Assembly (NCBI GenBank): GCA_029817715.1
Contig: JARUPY010000474.1
Coordinates: 5,270,001-5,334,000 of the forward strand
DNA length: 64,000 nt
Reading direction: 5' to 3'
DNA from: Melastoma dodecandrum
Lineage: Eukaryota > Streptophyta > Magnoliopsida > Myrtales > Melastomataceae
The notes beneath the pieces were generated by a model, which saw only the letters and a list, made by a program, of their open reading frames with translations, had not been told where the DNA came from and ran no database searches. The translations under genes were made by a program, and so were the position numbers. Position 1 is the stretch's first letter; each line of letters opens with the position of its first letter. Below are positions 1 to 11,263 of the stretch, one piece after another.

Positions 1-1955
1 CGATCTCGAGGAGGAGTAGAAGGAGAAGGAATGAGAGAAGGGCGAAAAGTAGGAACGAGAGGAGGAGGAAGGAGGGAGAGGCCGATGGGGACTAAAAAAA
101 TGTGAAGAATGGAGAAGAGAGAGCCGAGAGAGGGTGATATAAACAATTTACAATATGTCCTAAGATCTTAATCACACACAACTCGCTCTTCTGTTGTGGG
201 TTATTCTTCTAACCAAAAGCTAACAACCACACACACACACACACACTGATTGGTACTATTTTTGTATATTAGAGAAATAGCGGCTGCTTCATTCACACGA
301 CCAAAGGAAAAGTGCATCCCTTTGGGAATAATTAACACCCCCCATAGGCGAGTCAGTGACACATCATATACAACAGAACATATTGATGGTTGTGTCATGG
401 GATTGGTGACTTCTTGAGCCATGTGTCTGAACCGATTAGTAAGAAAACTCCTCCTTTGAGGTAATTTTATTATAAAAACCATGACAAGTGGTGTGATTCT
501 GGATCGGAGCGTGACGTTACTATTTGCTGGTAATCAATCATGTTTCTCTTTTCAAGGATCGGTGAGTCGTTCAAAGGATTAGGGTTTTCATTGATTGATT
601 AAAAGCATTAACAAATTTAGAATCATTCGGAAGAGACACCCATGATTAGATAATGGGGAGGGCATCACAACCGACCATAGGGACAATACCAAATGGTGAC
701 ATCTCTCCCCCCCAAAAAAAAAACAACACGACTCCTAAGAAAAACGTAATTAATTCGATCGAATGTAAAAAATGGGGTGGCATGGTCTGTGGAAAGGTCA
801 TATTTATGTGCCAACAGACAAGCATATTCCTTAAATCTAGTCTAGAAAGGAAGTGGTGGTCAGCCGGTGAAGGTGGAAAGTTGGGGACAATCGGGGAATA
901 AAAATAATGATGGTGATGATGATTGTTTCGGAGGAGTAGAAGAAGATGAATGATGTGGCATGTCTTTAACCCACCACCACCTCTATCTTAAAAAGTTCAT
1001 ATTGTGGAATATTTAGCTTCGACCCAATAACCCGATCTGAAAGCTCTTGTAGTTACAATGTCATTCGTTGTATGAATATAAAGAGAAACTAATGTATGTC
1101 CTTTTGTACCGACAAACTTTGTGGACTTCTTTTATATATATAAGTTTAATGATAAGATAGAACAAACAAATGGGTCGGTTCAAGCGTGCCCTTTACCTTT
1201 TTGGTTATTGTGGTTGTGGATCTATTTTTCCACACTCGCTCAAATTGGGATTAAACATACTAATTTTGTTGTTATTTTTTATTTTTTATGGGCAATCATG
1301 ACGGCGTTCCGGCAATCTCTTTAAAACGGGGGTGTCTCATTATTAAAATCATCAGCAGCAACATTTTTTTTATTCTATTATAAAAAAAAAAAAACAAAGA
1401 TCAAAGACGAAGTATAGGAGTGAAGCAAAAGCCTCGTGCGTCATGCATTTGTCATCCCCCCCCACCTCCCGTGTGTGCTCGAGTGTGTTCATCATTTGTC
1501 CATTATCGATATTCGAAAACAAGCTCTTTATCTTATCTAGGGTTAACAACGTTGAATTTCTCAGTAAATATGAACGATTATATTATATAAAATTTCATAA
1601 TAAATGAAGATATAGCCCAAAAAAATACATACACGAAGGTGTTCTTCCTATATGATATTGTGGTTAGTATGGAACGATGATGAAAGGATGTACAAAGTCG
1701 ACGGTGATTGATGCTTTTTTTTTTTTGTAATAACTAAAAGCAAAGTGCAAAAGAATGAATGGATGGGATTGGATGGGGGTGGGGCGGGCATAAAGTGAAA
1801 CCTCTCGGTAATAATAATCATCCTTCACTATCATTTGGTGAAAATAGACCCCCCTCCCTCCAAGGGTTTTCTTTCTTGGGTCCTCCACGTCTTTTTTTTT
1901 CTTGGTTTCGTGGACACAAGAAAGATGGAAGAGAAGAGGAGGGCAACTGATAACA
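1..1955. other. Gene-free stretch, left flank
   Basis: I see no supportable gene here. The first 110 bases are purine-rich on the plus strand, so pyrimidine-rich on the minus strand, which would suit the 5' leader of a minus-strand gene lying left of the window; this is only a guess. There is a short CA/AC microsatellite at about 229-247 and several A or T homopolymer runs. The open frames are short, low in complexity and have no recognisable domain. Confidence 0.5.
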
Positions 1956-1956
1956 A

Positions 1957-2060
1957 GTTAATTTGGATACTGTTTATACTAAAATAGTTGGTATAAACAG
2001 TATCCAAATTAACAAATATAAAAGTTGGTATAAACAGTATTCAAATTAACAAATATAAAA
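1957..2060. repeat. Perfect 23-bp inverted repeat plus 37-bp tandem repeat
   Basis: Bases 1957-1979 and 1991-2013 are exact reverse complements (23 bp) separated by 11 bases, so this segment can form a strong hairpin. The right arm is part of a 37-bp unit (1987-2023) repeated directly at 2024-2060 with one mismatch. The structure lies just upstream of a promoter-like segment. It may be the end of a small transposon or a remnant of a repeat-rich regulatory region; I do not recognise the family. Confidence 0.85.
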
Positions 2061-2700
2061 GTTAAGTCGATACAAGGAAAATCTAAAAATCTCATATAAA
2101 ATCTGATTTAGTCTATCAGATAATCTATGATGGATAAAATCAGATTTTGCCGATGATCCACTTGAGAGAATCTAACTCATGAAGGATTCTCCGCATAATC
2201 TAATATAGTCGATCCAGACAAATCAGTGGAGAGGAGAATATGACTTTGTGGATAATCTTGTAGATAAGATTTTTTAGGTACAAGATCACCATTAAAACGT
2301 GCGGATATTGAAGATAAAGTGGAAGTTGAGGATCAAGAATAACCGTCATTGAATATAACTGTCAAATGGAAGTTGAAGATCAAGAATAACAATATTGAAG
2401 ATTCTGTATAAATAGAAGGTAAGACCACAACAAGAATACATCAACACACAATCATACACTTTTGTCTTTATCTTAGTTTTATGGTAGAATCTCTAGGCAA
2501 TCATTAGGAAATCACTGTAATAGTCTCTTGTAACAGACGACAGTTATTCAAAGACCCCGAAGGGCTGTTTGGTTGTCTTTCTGTATTTTGCTCCCTAGAA
2601 ATGGAAGTAAGTGTTATTTTCTTTGTTTATTAAACTATTGTTTTTTTCTAAAAGATTGTTGACCACATTCTTCAAAACACTGTTTTAGTTCCTAGCAATT
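2061..2700 (+). promoter_or_regulatory. TATA-bearing promoter-like segment, possible solo LTR or pararetroviral remnant
   Basis: A TATA box (TATAAATAG, 2407-2415) is preceded by a direct repeat of 23 bases (2321-2343 and 2368-2390, one mismatch, 47 bp apart), an enhancer-like arrangement. No ORF follows. The layout resembles the U3/R part of a copia LTR or a pararetrovirus intergenic promoter, but I found neither TG...CA ends with a target duplication nor a second copy in the window. The call rests on the TATA box and repeat only. Confidence 0.3.
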
Positions 2701-3182
2701 CCCAACGTGTTCAGCCTGCCCGATCACGCAGGCTTTCGGGGCGAACACATACAAAGGGTGGGATTGAAGTAAAATTAGGGTAATATCTATATATAGTGGA
2801 GGAGTGGAGTTTGGGGCCATACAAGAACTTTTTCGCTGACATCATCATATGATGGGCGGCTACAGTTTCTGGAGGGTCTGGGGCATACATTCAAGGGCGT
2901 TATAACGATCCATATGGCATGTTTGGTCTCATGAGAGAGTGTGATAGTTTGTCGAGCGATATGATGCTCCTCGTATGGCTGAGCATCGCAACCTCGACCC
3001 CCTTGAAAGGTATGATTCGAGAACACGGCCTCGGGGATTCACTAGCGGTTTAACCTTTTCTCTTTTCTCTAGCTCCTTCGGTTACGAACGGCTTGGTGAA
3101 TCCTAAAACGTTCAACGCCTTCTGTCCATGCTGAAGATACAGGAAGTTATGGGACCGGATTACATTTGTTTATTTAGTCATG
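2701..3182. other. Gene-free spacer
   Basis: There are only short ORFs without recognisable domains. A moderately GC-rich patch (about 2700-3120) could be a fragment of an older element, but nothing in it is diagnostic. Confidence 0.4.
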
Positions 3183-3193
3183 TGGGAAGGGGT

Positions 3194-3561
3194 TGTTAAA
3201 TGTCATTTTGTAATTTGTAATCTCAATAAGGGTGTTAGTGGTCTTGGAAGTTGGATGATATTAATGGCCTACGAACTAGAAGAAAGTCAATGATCTAGGA
3301 ACTAAGGTAGAGTAAATCCTTGCTCTAGATCTTTCCTAAGACTTTATATAAAGAGTAGCAATCTCCAAATGATAAAGGTGTAAGAGAAAGACCAAAAAGG
3401 CATTCTGGTCATAAGAAAAGAAAAGAAGGCTTCACAGTTAGCCAAAATATCCTTTCTAAATTTTCTTATTCTTTATTTCCAAAATCTCTTCACTATGTCG
3501 CATCACTTCCGTAAACCCTTTCTGGATACATCAAAGCACCGCTTTCCAAACAACCCCAACA
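3194..3561 (+). repeat. 5' LTR of the deleted copia element
   Basis: This is the direct-repeat partner of 5161-5528, with the same length and high similarity by eye over the whole LTR. It starts TG and ends CA. It contains a TATATAAAG-like box near 3352. Confidence 0.9.
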
Positions 3562-3566
3562 AATTT

Positions 3567-3580
3567 TGGTATCAAAGTGC
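3567..3580 (+). promoter_or_regulatory. Primer-binding site (tRNA-Met-like)
   Basis: TGGTATCAAAGTGC lies five bases after the LTR end. It is close to the TGGTATCAGAGC core complementary to initiator tRNA-Met, the usual primer of plant copia elements. Confidence 0.7.
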
Positions 3581-4580
3581 AGCAGATCATGACTATGTCT
3601 TCGAGCAGCATGTTTTTTTCATATTCGCCCAATCAAATCCCCGTCTTTGATGGAGAACACTATGATTATTGGAGTTCGCAAATGGATACTATCCTTCTCT
3701 CACAAGATTTGTGGAGTATTGTTGATGAATGCTTTGAAGAAAATGACGACTCATCAAGTGAGAAAGAAGGTGCTGGAGCACAAGAAAATAAGGTAAAGGA
3801 AACGTGATGAAGAATTCGATGCCGTTGCGGATCTTGCAACAATCCGTAAGTAAGACGATTTATCAGAGGCTTTATGGTCTCAAGAAGGCGAAAGAAGCAT
3901 GTAGCGCATTAAAGAAAGAATTTCAAGGCTCAGAGAAAGTGATTTCCATCAAGCTTCAAGGCTTGTGGATGGATTTCGATAACTTGGCCATGAAGGAGTC
4001 CGAAACGGAGAAAGAATTCCTCTCGAGAGTTGTAGAAATCATGAATCAAATGAAGTGTTGCGGAGATGAAGTTTCCGACAAGAAGGTTGTGCAGAAAGTG
4101 TTGAGAAGCCTGTTGTAGAAGTTTGAGCACGTTGTTGCTGTGATTGAAGAAACAAAGAATATGAGAGAAATTTATGTGTATGAGCTAATGGGTTCTCTTA
4201 AAGTACACGAAAGAAGAGTAAGTAAGTACTCAACTCCAGTTGAACAGGCATTTCAAATGAAGTTAAATGTTTCAGAAAAGAAGTCGGAGCAAAAGGAGCG
4301 TATTGTGAACAACAGTAGAGAGTCTTATGGTCGTCGACGTGGAGGCCGTTCTCGAGGAAGAGGCAGAGGATGAACAACAAGCCAGTTCCGTATTAAGAAG
4401 ACCATTCCTGAAGTAGATCTGGAAGTTCATAAGGTAGTTGCTATATTTGTAGAAAAGCTGGACATGAGTCAAATGATTGCTATTTTAAGTGCAAGAGAAA
4501 CCGATTTTCAAATCATTCAGAACGAGATCGTTATTTTAATGACAAGCAGCAGTAGCCGCATCAACATGTCTCTCAAAATT
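3577..4580 (+). pseudogene. Copia gag relic with CCHC zinc knuckle
   Basis: The N-terminal part reads like a plant copia Gag (FDGEHYDYWSSQMDTIL), followed by the long helical gag region and an arginine/glycine-rich basic stretch (RRRGGRSRGRGRG). A nucleic-acid-binding zinc knuckle of the CX2CX4HX4C form lies at about 4438-4480. Reading is interrupted by several stops and frame changes (3805, 4118, 4371, 4426 and others), so no functional Gag can be made. Confidence 0.85.
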
Positions 4581-4666
4581 TGATAAATTTTTTAAAAGAA
4601 GAATAATCGAAGCAAGTATTTTATTCTTGTTTCAATGCAATGCAAGATATGAACAAAATGTGATTT

Positions 4667-4894
4667 TTGGATAGTGGATGTAACAATCATGTGACAGGAA
4701 AAAAAGAAAACTTTATAGAGATCGATAACAGCTACAACTCGCTGTTAGAGCTTGGAGGCAACAAAAAGATAAAGATTGAAGGAAAGAGAATCATCGCTGT
4801 GAGAGCAGCAAATGGTGAAGAAAAGTGGATTACTGATGTGTTATATTCTCCAGGTATTGCTCAGAATCTCTTGAGTGTGGGACAAACGATGTAA
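4667..4894 (+). pseudogene. Copia protease/pre-integrase fragment
   Basis: The fragment begins with DSGCNNHVTG, the typical copia protease active-site region, and ends near LLSVGQTM, the conserved 'LLSV' stretch upstream of the GAG-pre-integrase domain. It stops at 4892-4894. The following coding sequence of the family (integrase, RT) is missing. Confidence 0.8.
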
Positions 4895-4949
4895 AGAGGT
4901 TATGAGGGTTGCTCATCCAACAACATTATTTCTGTGATAATTAGTCAGC

Positions 4950-5150
4950 CAATGCTATGACGAAGAACCCCGTGTTTCATGCAAGGTTAAAGCACATTGA
5001 ATTATGCCACCACTTAATCAGAGAAATGATGATGAAGAAGGAGATAGTTACGGAGTTTATTCATACCCAGGACCAGCTCACTGACGTTCTAACAAAGGCC
5101 GTGAATTTTTAAAAACTCGAGTTGTTCAAGAATTTTCAGAAGATTACAAA
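4950..5150 (+). pseudogene. Copia RNase H C-terminal tail
   Basis: One frame reads KNPVFHARLKHIE, then IHTQDQLTDVLTKA, the hallmark C-terminal end of copia RNase H. This places the right junction of the internal deletion between about 4895 and 4955. The polypurine tract follows at 5153-5160. Confidence 0.75.
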
Positions 5151-5160
5151 TTAAGAGGGG

Positions 5161-5528
5161 TGTTAAATGTCATTTTTAATTTGTAATCTAACTAAGGGTG
5201 TTAGTGGTCTTGGAAGTTGGATGATATTAATCGCCTGGGAACTAGAAGAAAGTTAATGATCTAGGAACTAGGGTAGAGTAAATGTTTGCTCTAGATCTCT
5301 TCTAGGACACTATATAAGGAGTAACATTCTCCAAATAATAAATATGTAAGAGAAAGACTAAGAAGGCATTCTGGTAATAAGAAAAGAAATGAATGCTTCG
5401 TAGTTAGCCAAAATATCCTCTTTAAATTTTTTTGTTGCTTATTTCCAGAAACTCTTCGCTGTGTCGCAGCAGTTCCGCAAACCCCTTCTTGTGATACAAC
5501 AAAGCACCGCTTTTCAAACAACTCAACA
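5161..5528 (+). repeat. 3' LTR of the deleted copia element
   Basis: This 368-bp direct repeat of 3194-3561 begins directly after the polypurine tract. The bases after it (TGGGA) recur at 3183-3187, six bases before the 5' LTR start. Confidence 0.9.
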
Positions 5529-6375
5529 TGGGATGACTTTTGGGCACAAAAACACATGCGATCAACCACCTTTTGGAAAAGAGGCAAGTACAAAAACGAC
5601 ATCCCTTTCTGACAAAAGAACAAAACAAAACGAGATCCTAGTCGACACTCCTCATTCAATTGATCATAAGAAAAGAATAGAACAAGCTTACAAGGCGTGG
5701 TTATTAATTACTCGATGAACCTCTAATTTCTCTTTGCTTACGTGCCACCTTCCACACTAATAAGTCCACCCAAATTATGTCGAAAATAACAGGGAAAACC
5801 AAAGCTAGGGCTAATCAAACGTTGGTTTTGATCTTTCTTAGCCACTTGATAATAACAACAACAACCAACAATTTTGTTTGGAAAATGTAATTATTGAAAA
5901 AGACATACCCCACTTTCTGATGATAATGTTATAATAATAATAAAATAATGGGTAATTGATGATATTTAGGAGATATTTTGTATTGTCTCAAAGTGGTGCA
6001 CAAAGTTAAAAAAAAAGGTAAAGAGAAGAGAAGGAACCCTAATAGTTTTTAGGGCACCCTTTGTGATTTGGGTGGTCGGCTTGACTTGACCCACATGTTC
6101 TTAGGAAAAGAGTTGGGTGTGGGAGTTTTGGCCTGCATGGGTTATAGCGTTCTTGATGACATTGTTAGGATAGGACACCATCACCTTAATGCTCTTGTCC
6201 TTTCTACCTTAAACGTGCATGGCTAGATAATATATGGGCCTGGGATGTAAGAGCCCATCATACTGGGCTGTGATTCCTGCAATGGCCCATATCTTACTTC
6301 ATATGGTTAGCCCAAGCCCAACTTCAATACGACACGTTTATGTTAGGCTATCCCTGCATGCAAATAAACCCATCA
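5529..6375. other. Gene-free spacer
   Basis: There is no recognisable coding sequence. Several GGGCC/GGCCC-type motifs occur at about 6234-6320 on either strand; they resemble plant site II promoter elements but no gene start is attached to them. The rest is AT-rich. Confidence 0.4.
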
Positions 6376-6900
6376 CTAATTTGTATGATCAGAATTCAAA
6401 GACGCTCTATCAGGCACTGGAACCATAACTCGTCGGATGTAAATAGACCCACAGGCCGTGGCCGCTGCAAGCGCTCTCGCGACCCTCCTCAACTTTCTTG
6501 GGGCGCAACCCGCAGTTACATTGTTAGCCAATGAGCTCATGTGCTTCATGCCGTACGGCATCAGCGACCCACATTTTGACTCGACACCCAGATTTGTTCC
6601 AACCACGGCACTATAGGGGGAATTGGACCATCTGACTAGGAATTGCCACGGCGTTGAGCGGAACTACGCACCGTCAGCTTTAGGCAGTCCCAGTCATCAT
6701 CGAGGGGAAAACTGGGATTCCTAACTTCACTCATGACGGAAGAGCCGTCCTCAGGTCCAAAGAGTTGTCCTCCGATCATCTCGACGCTAACATCGAGATG
6801 CATTCTGTGCTTCATCATCCTCACTATCTGAAAGAGGATTTGGGACTTTTTCCCCGACCCGTTTTCGTCTCTTTGGTGCTGCAGAACAGTCATCCAAATA
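6376..6900 (-). pseudogene. Orphan C-terminal prodomain of a vacuolar processing enzyme (legumain)
   Basis: Minus-strand frames contain, in order, a piece with KHRMHLD, a piece with LFGPEDGSSVM, DDDWDCLKLTVR and, after a frame change, SKCGSLMPYGMKHMSSLAN. These match the order of the legumain C-terminal inhibitory prodomain of plant VPEs (family C13). The catalytic His/Cys domain is absent: upstream (6901-7210) there is nothing recognisable. About 90 bases between the two matching pieces begin with GT and may be a retained ancestral intron. The cysteines and the YGMKHM core are kept, but the end diverges from the usual terminus. It is a relic of a legumain gene, not a functional protease. The family call comes from remembered motif order, without an alignment. 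Confidence 0.7.
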
Positions 6901-7210
6901 TCTCCACCACCTGACAGTGCTTACCACATATCATTTCAATCTCATTCCCATGATCAAAATTGATACCCGCCAGAATTATTCCATACTATTATGGGATCAC
7001 ACAATCCACCCACAAAATATTTTAACAAGGAAGACACGATGGGTTGATAATGGCCTTTGTAATGAAAAAGATTCTCACAGTTAAACCAACTGCAGATCTT
7101 CAACAAAAGCAGCAATTTCTAGGAATGAATCTCCATCTCCAAAATTTTCCAGTCCAGAATGATCTTTGTCCACTGACCCAGAAAAAGAAAGTGGCTTTTT
7201 TTTGCTCATC

Positions 7211-10196
7211 TTATCTTATCTGGGCAATCCCAGCACTGACCAGCTTCTGGATCTTGCTCATCACCATGGGGTTCTTGGTGTGCTCTTGTGCAGCCTTGGG
7301 GTTCTCCTGGAAATCTACCAGCACCTGTTCCAACCGTTCCAAAAAATTCATCCCATATTCAGCGATCCCCTCAAAATGAGTTTCGACTTTAACAAGCACA
7401 AAATTTGCTCATGATATGTTTTTCCCTCACCTGTCTCATAACAGGATCTGTTAGAATATTTTGGATTTCTGGATCTTGCATCGCCTTTGCCTGCAAATCA
7501 AAGTGGTCATGGTTAAAAGGGAACAACTCTACTTTTTGCAATACCATATACCTGACAAAGTTTCAGTCAGATTATTTCGCCAAGAAGGGTACCTGTCTTT
7601 CTTTCAGTTCCTCAGGAGTGAAATCACCACGGCTAGCCTTGTTAATCTGTTCCATACATCTGTTTGCAAAAGCGCCCATAGTGTTGGTGTTAATTGAGAC
7701 CACTTTTCATCATGACAGAAAGCCAAATAGGGCCTCCCGGTGAAACAATGGATCTAATAAACATGCATTTGTTTCCATACCTCCTTACACCGTCGAGGAG
7801 CTCCTGGTTACCGGCATCATGCTTCAGTCCCTCCTGGTACGTTTCCAAGGCCTTATCATATTCCTTCATGAAGAACTGGATGGCACCTTTCCTTGTGTAT
7901 CCCTTAGAGAAAGTGGGATCGAGCTCAATGCACTTCTCAGCATCCTTTAGCCCCTCAGGAAGGGCACCGAGCTTCGTGTAGCATGCTGCCCTGTTGCTAT
8001 ATACCTGAAGGAAGAGAGGTGGGAAGAAGTACGTGGTCATTGCACCATCCACATATTAAAGTAAAATTAGAACTATAGCAGGGGAATTTACTTACTCTAG
8101 GGTCAGCGGGATTCCTCTTCAGAGCCTCCGTGTAATGTTTCACTGCTTCAGGGTACTTTTGCTCCTTGAAGCACTCATTGCCTGCACAGCCAGGAAAAGA
8201 TATACCTTCCATATAAGACATTGCCCGGAAAGATAACCGACATTTCACAACCAAATGGCAATGACATCAACTGCAGCCAGGGATATATCTCCGAATATAA
8301 ATATTTAAACCTTTCTCACGCTCCTCATCGGCTATCTTTGGATCAAAATATTCTTGTTGTTCCAGCTCCTTCTTAGCCATTTCCGCATCATTGAGCTTCT
8401 TCAGTGTGTCAGGATTCCTGTGCTCAGTAAGAGCTTTCTGGAATGTCTCAATGGCAGGTTCATAATCCTTGGAAGACTTTGCCATCTTAACAAGGGCAGT
8501 TCCCTTCCTTGTCAAGGCTCTCGCAATCATCTTGAAGTCTGATCTAAGCTCTCTACCTCTCTCCACAGCCTGGTCGCAATCCTTGATGCAATCTTCATAC
8601 TGACATAAGGACCACTCATTAGACAGCAAAGCTAGTTCATCACAAACTCATCATTTTCCTCAAAACAAAATGGTGTCGATAACAAATGTTTCAGATAGTG
8701 ATAGTATTTTGCGTGATCAAAAAAATCATTTAAAAAAAGGCTTATCACATGAAGCAAATGATAGCGAAACATTGCAGACACGTAGTTGATTCCACTAACA
8801 CGAGATATTGAGTTTCATAATCCTTACATGGAAATAGAGAATATCACGTGTTACCACAAAAAGAAAATTGCAAGGCAAACAACCCCATCAATGCAGTTAG
8901 ACACAAGCACCTGTGATTGCTGATAAGAGCATATGCGACATATTTCCAAAAATCAAGAAGAAACACACATACTCTGCCCATCTCCAGGTATACAGCTGCA
9001 CGATTTGTTAAGAAGGATATATCCTCATCATCAAGTTCGATAGCTTTAGAGTAACACTCAATGGCCTTGTTGAAATCCTTTTTCTTGTAGGCAGCATTCC
9101 CTTCTTCCTTCTCCTTCTTTGCCCTCTCCTTCTTCGTCTTCTTCTCCTCCTCCTCACCAAGCTCCTCCTCAATCTCCATTTCTTCTGCAGGCGCCGTGGC
9201 AGATGGCTGGGGAGGCTTTCCCTCATCTCTTTTCTCTCCCCTATTTTCCTCTGTCATCACTACATCCTCTGCTCCTTCCGGTGGTGCATGGAAGTTCACA
9301 TTCAACAATACTCCAATTGCCTTCATAACCCTCTGGTCGTTCAGGTACAAGTTCAAACTATTGGGGTTTCTCTGAATCTCCTGCATGATCTTAACGAAAT
9401 CTGGTTGGGCCAGATACCCCCTCGTCGCAGGGTCGGCAGTCAACTTTGCCCACATCTCCTGCCCTTTAAATATATCTCCGAATGGATTGCCCATGCCCTG
9501 TCATATCAATCAAGAAGTTTCTCAAACATATTAGAAAACAAACATCAAACACTCATACCTACAATCAGATAGGTAACACTCTCCCCAAACAAAAAACATG
9601 ATCCTTTCCCATCATATTAACTACCTTCTCAAAGCTCGTTTAGATAATTACTTCCCACCAAACATCATACCACGAAATTCAAAGCTCTTCCATATCTTCC
9701 TCTCATATTGTTCGAAAAAGGATTCCACAAAATTGGCACTCTCCTAAGCAGACAGGAGCAAATAACAGAAAGCCATCCTCAAATCGCAGCACAATGAGAT
9801 GCAAACTAAAATCACCTCGCCGCCACCTCTGGACCGGCTCCTGACCGCTGCCTGGGCATCGGCGAGCCCGGACTTGAGGGCCTCGTTCGCGGGATCCAAC
9901 TCGAGCCCCTTCTGGTATGCGTCCACGGCTGCAGCATAATCCTTGAGTCCCACGTGGGCGGCACCGAGTCGGCTGTAGCCCTTAGGCCAGGAAGGATTGA
10001 GCTCGACGGTCTTCCGGGCATCCTCGAGGGCGGAGGGGAAGTCACCCAGGGAGGCGTGGGCGGCGGAGCGATTGGAGTAGAGAACGTGGTTGGGGTTAGG
10101 GGAGAGGGAGATTGCCTCAGTGAAGTGTCGGATCGCCGACGCGTAGTCGCCGGAGGAGAAGGCGGCGTTTCCCTTGGCTTTTGCCTCTTCCGACAT
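7211..10196 (-). CDS. HOP: Hsp70-Hsp90 organizing protein (HOP/STI1), 8 exons, 581 aa
   Basis: HOP is a cytosolic co-chaperone that bridges HSP70 and HSP90 so that client proteins can be handed over. Exons read on the minus strand: 10196-9816, 9497-8973, 8599-8311, 8181-8096, 8004-7781, 7659-7593, 7490-7431 and 7324-7211. All have GT-AG borders and phases that close to 1746 nt. Domains in order: TPR1 (about residues 2-115), first STI1/DP domain (NPFGDIF onward, about 130-185), an acidic then lysine-rich linker with a putative nuclear signal (KKTKKERAKKEK), TPR2A (about 243-365), TPR2B (about 375-500), and a C-terminal DP2 domain ending NPMVMSKIQKLVSAGIAQIR. The length fits plant HOPs (about 570-590). 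The start ATG precedes SEEAKAKGN, the conserved TPR1 entry. A Mutator-like element sits 123 bp upstream of the ATG, inside the likely promoter. No break was seen. Confidence 0.95.
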
Positions 10197-10309
10197 TATC
10201 GAAAAACCGTCGTTGGGAAGTGGGTGGGGTTTGCGGCGTAACGGAGGGGGACACGAATACGAGGTGGTCGTCGCGGGGGTTTCTTCTGGAATGTTCTTAG
10301 TTTCGGGGT

Positions 10310-11031
10310 TTATATTAAGGCAAATTATCGATTTATGGCCACGACTAAATGCCAACTTTCTTTCGTGGCCTAACGTTAAAAAAGTTTTTAATTTGACAAA
10401 ATCTGAGATTTTATTTCATATTCGGCCTAATAGACGACGGCCGTTAAGCGGAACGGACGTGGCTTGACGGACATTTACTTAATCCTACGTGGCTCATCTT
10501 TTTTTAGGAAAAATGCAACGTGGCAAAAATTAAAAAAAAATCCGTTTTTTCACGTGAGATGTGTCATAACGTAAGGAAGAAATTGAGAAATTATGGTTCT
10601 TTTTCCTACGCCTCCTTCCCCCTCATCCTGCCCCCTTCCTCCTCCCATTCCTACTCCCCCTCCTAATAGGAGAGCTCATGGAGAAGTCGACGGGACTGCT
10701 GAGGAGGAAGATGAGTTCTATTCCCCGAGGGTTTCTCTCGAGCCATGCTAGGGACGAAAGCAGGACGCTATTACGCCCACATGCTAAACGAAAACCAATT
10801 TTTTTTTTTATTTTTACCACGTGCGTTTTCCCTGAGAAAAGATGAAGCCACTTAGGATTTGGTAAATGTTCGTCAAATCCACGTCGGCTCCGCTTAACGG
10901 CCGTCGTCTATTAGGCCGAATATGAAATAAAATCTCAGATTTTGCCAAATCAAAAACTTTTTTAACGTTGGGCCACAAAAGAAAGTTGGCATATAGTTGA
11001 GGCCATAAATCGATAATTTGCCTTATATTAA
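10310..11031. mobile_element. Non-autonomous Mutator-like element (MULE) with 9-bp target duplication
   Basis: The element proper is 10319-11022 (704 bp). Both ends read GGCAAATTATCGATTTATGG inward, and the inverted repeats stay alignable for about 210 bases with few mismatches. Directly outside lies the same 9-mer TTATATTAA (10310-10318 and 11023-11031). Long TIRs plus a 9-bp duplication are the hallmark of Mutator elements. There is no transposase ORF between the TIRs, so it depends on another element. It lies in the upstream region of HOP and about 200 bp before the viral insertion. Confidence 0.92.
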
Positions 11032-11263
11032 TTAGATTATTTTCTACTTATAACTTGAGGATTGTTCCAAAGTACAGTGGGAAAAGAAAATATTCTGATT
11101 TTTACCGTTGTAAGTTTTCAAATTACCAAAATCCCTAGTCTTATTTCTTTTGTTCTTCCTGTTTTTAGAAAAAAACCCAAAATTTTGAAAAATTTTTAAT
11201 TGAGTCCTTGAGATTGCTGGAAAAGGAAAATCTTCGAGAAATTCTTCTGGAACTCCGTCACAA

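Larger units (their letters stand above)
3194..5528 (+). mobile_element. Internally deleted Ty1/copia LTR retrotransposon
   Basis: The element is bounded by two LTRs of equal length (368 bp, 3194-3561 and 5161-5528) that start TGTTAAATG and end CCAACA. A primer-binding site similar to the tRNA-Met type follows the 5' LTR, and a polypurine tract (AAGAGGGG) directly precedes the 3' LTR. Inside are a gag relic with a CCHC zinc knuckle, the beginning of the protease/pre-integrase region, and then directly the last part of RNase H, so integrase and RT are gone. The whole element is only 2.3 kb. It cannot encode its own mobility proteins, and gag also has in-frame stops. Confidence 0.9.

Noticed and set aside
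1664..1950. Short overlapping ORFs on both strands
   Set aside because: Low-complexity sequence with homopolymers; no homologous motif.
9008..9226. Arg-rich minus-strand ORF inside HOP
   Set aside because: Alternate frame of the acidic/lysine-rich linker in HOP exon 2.
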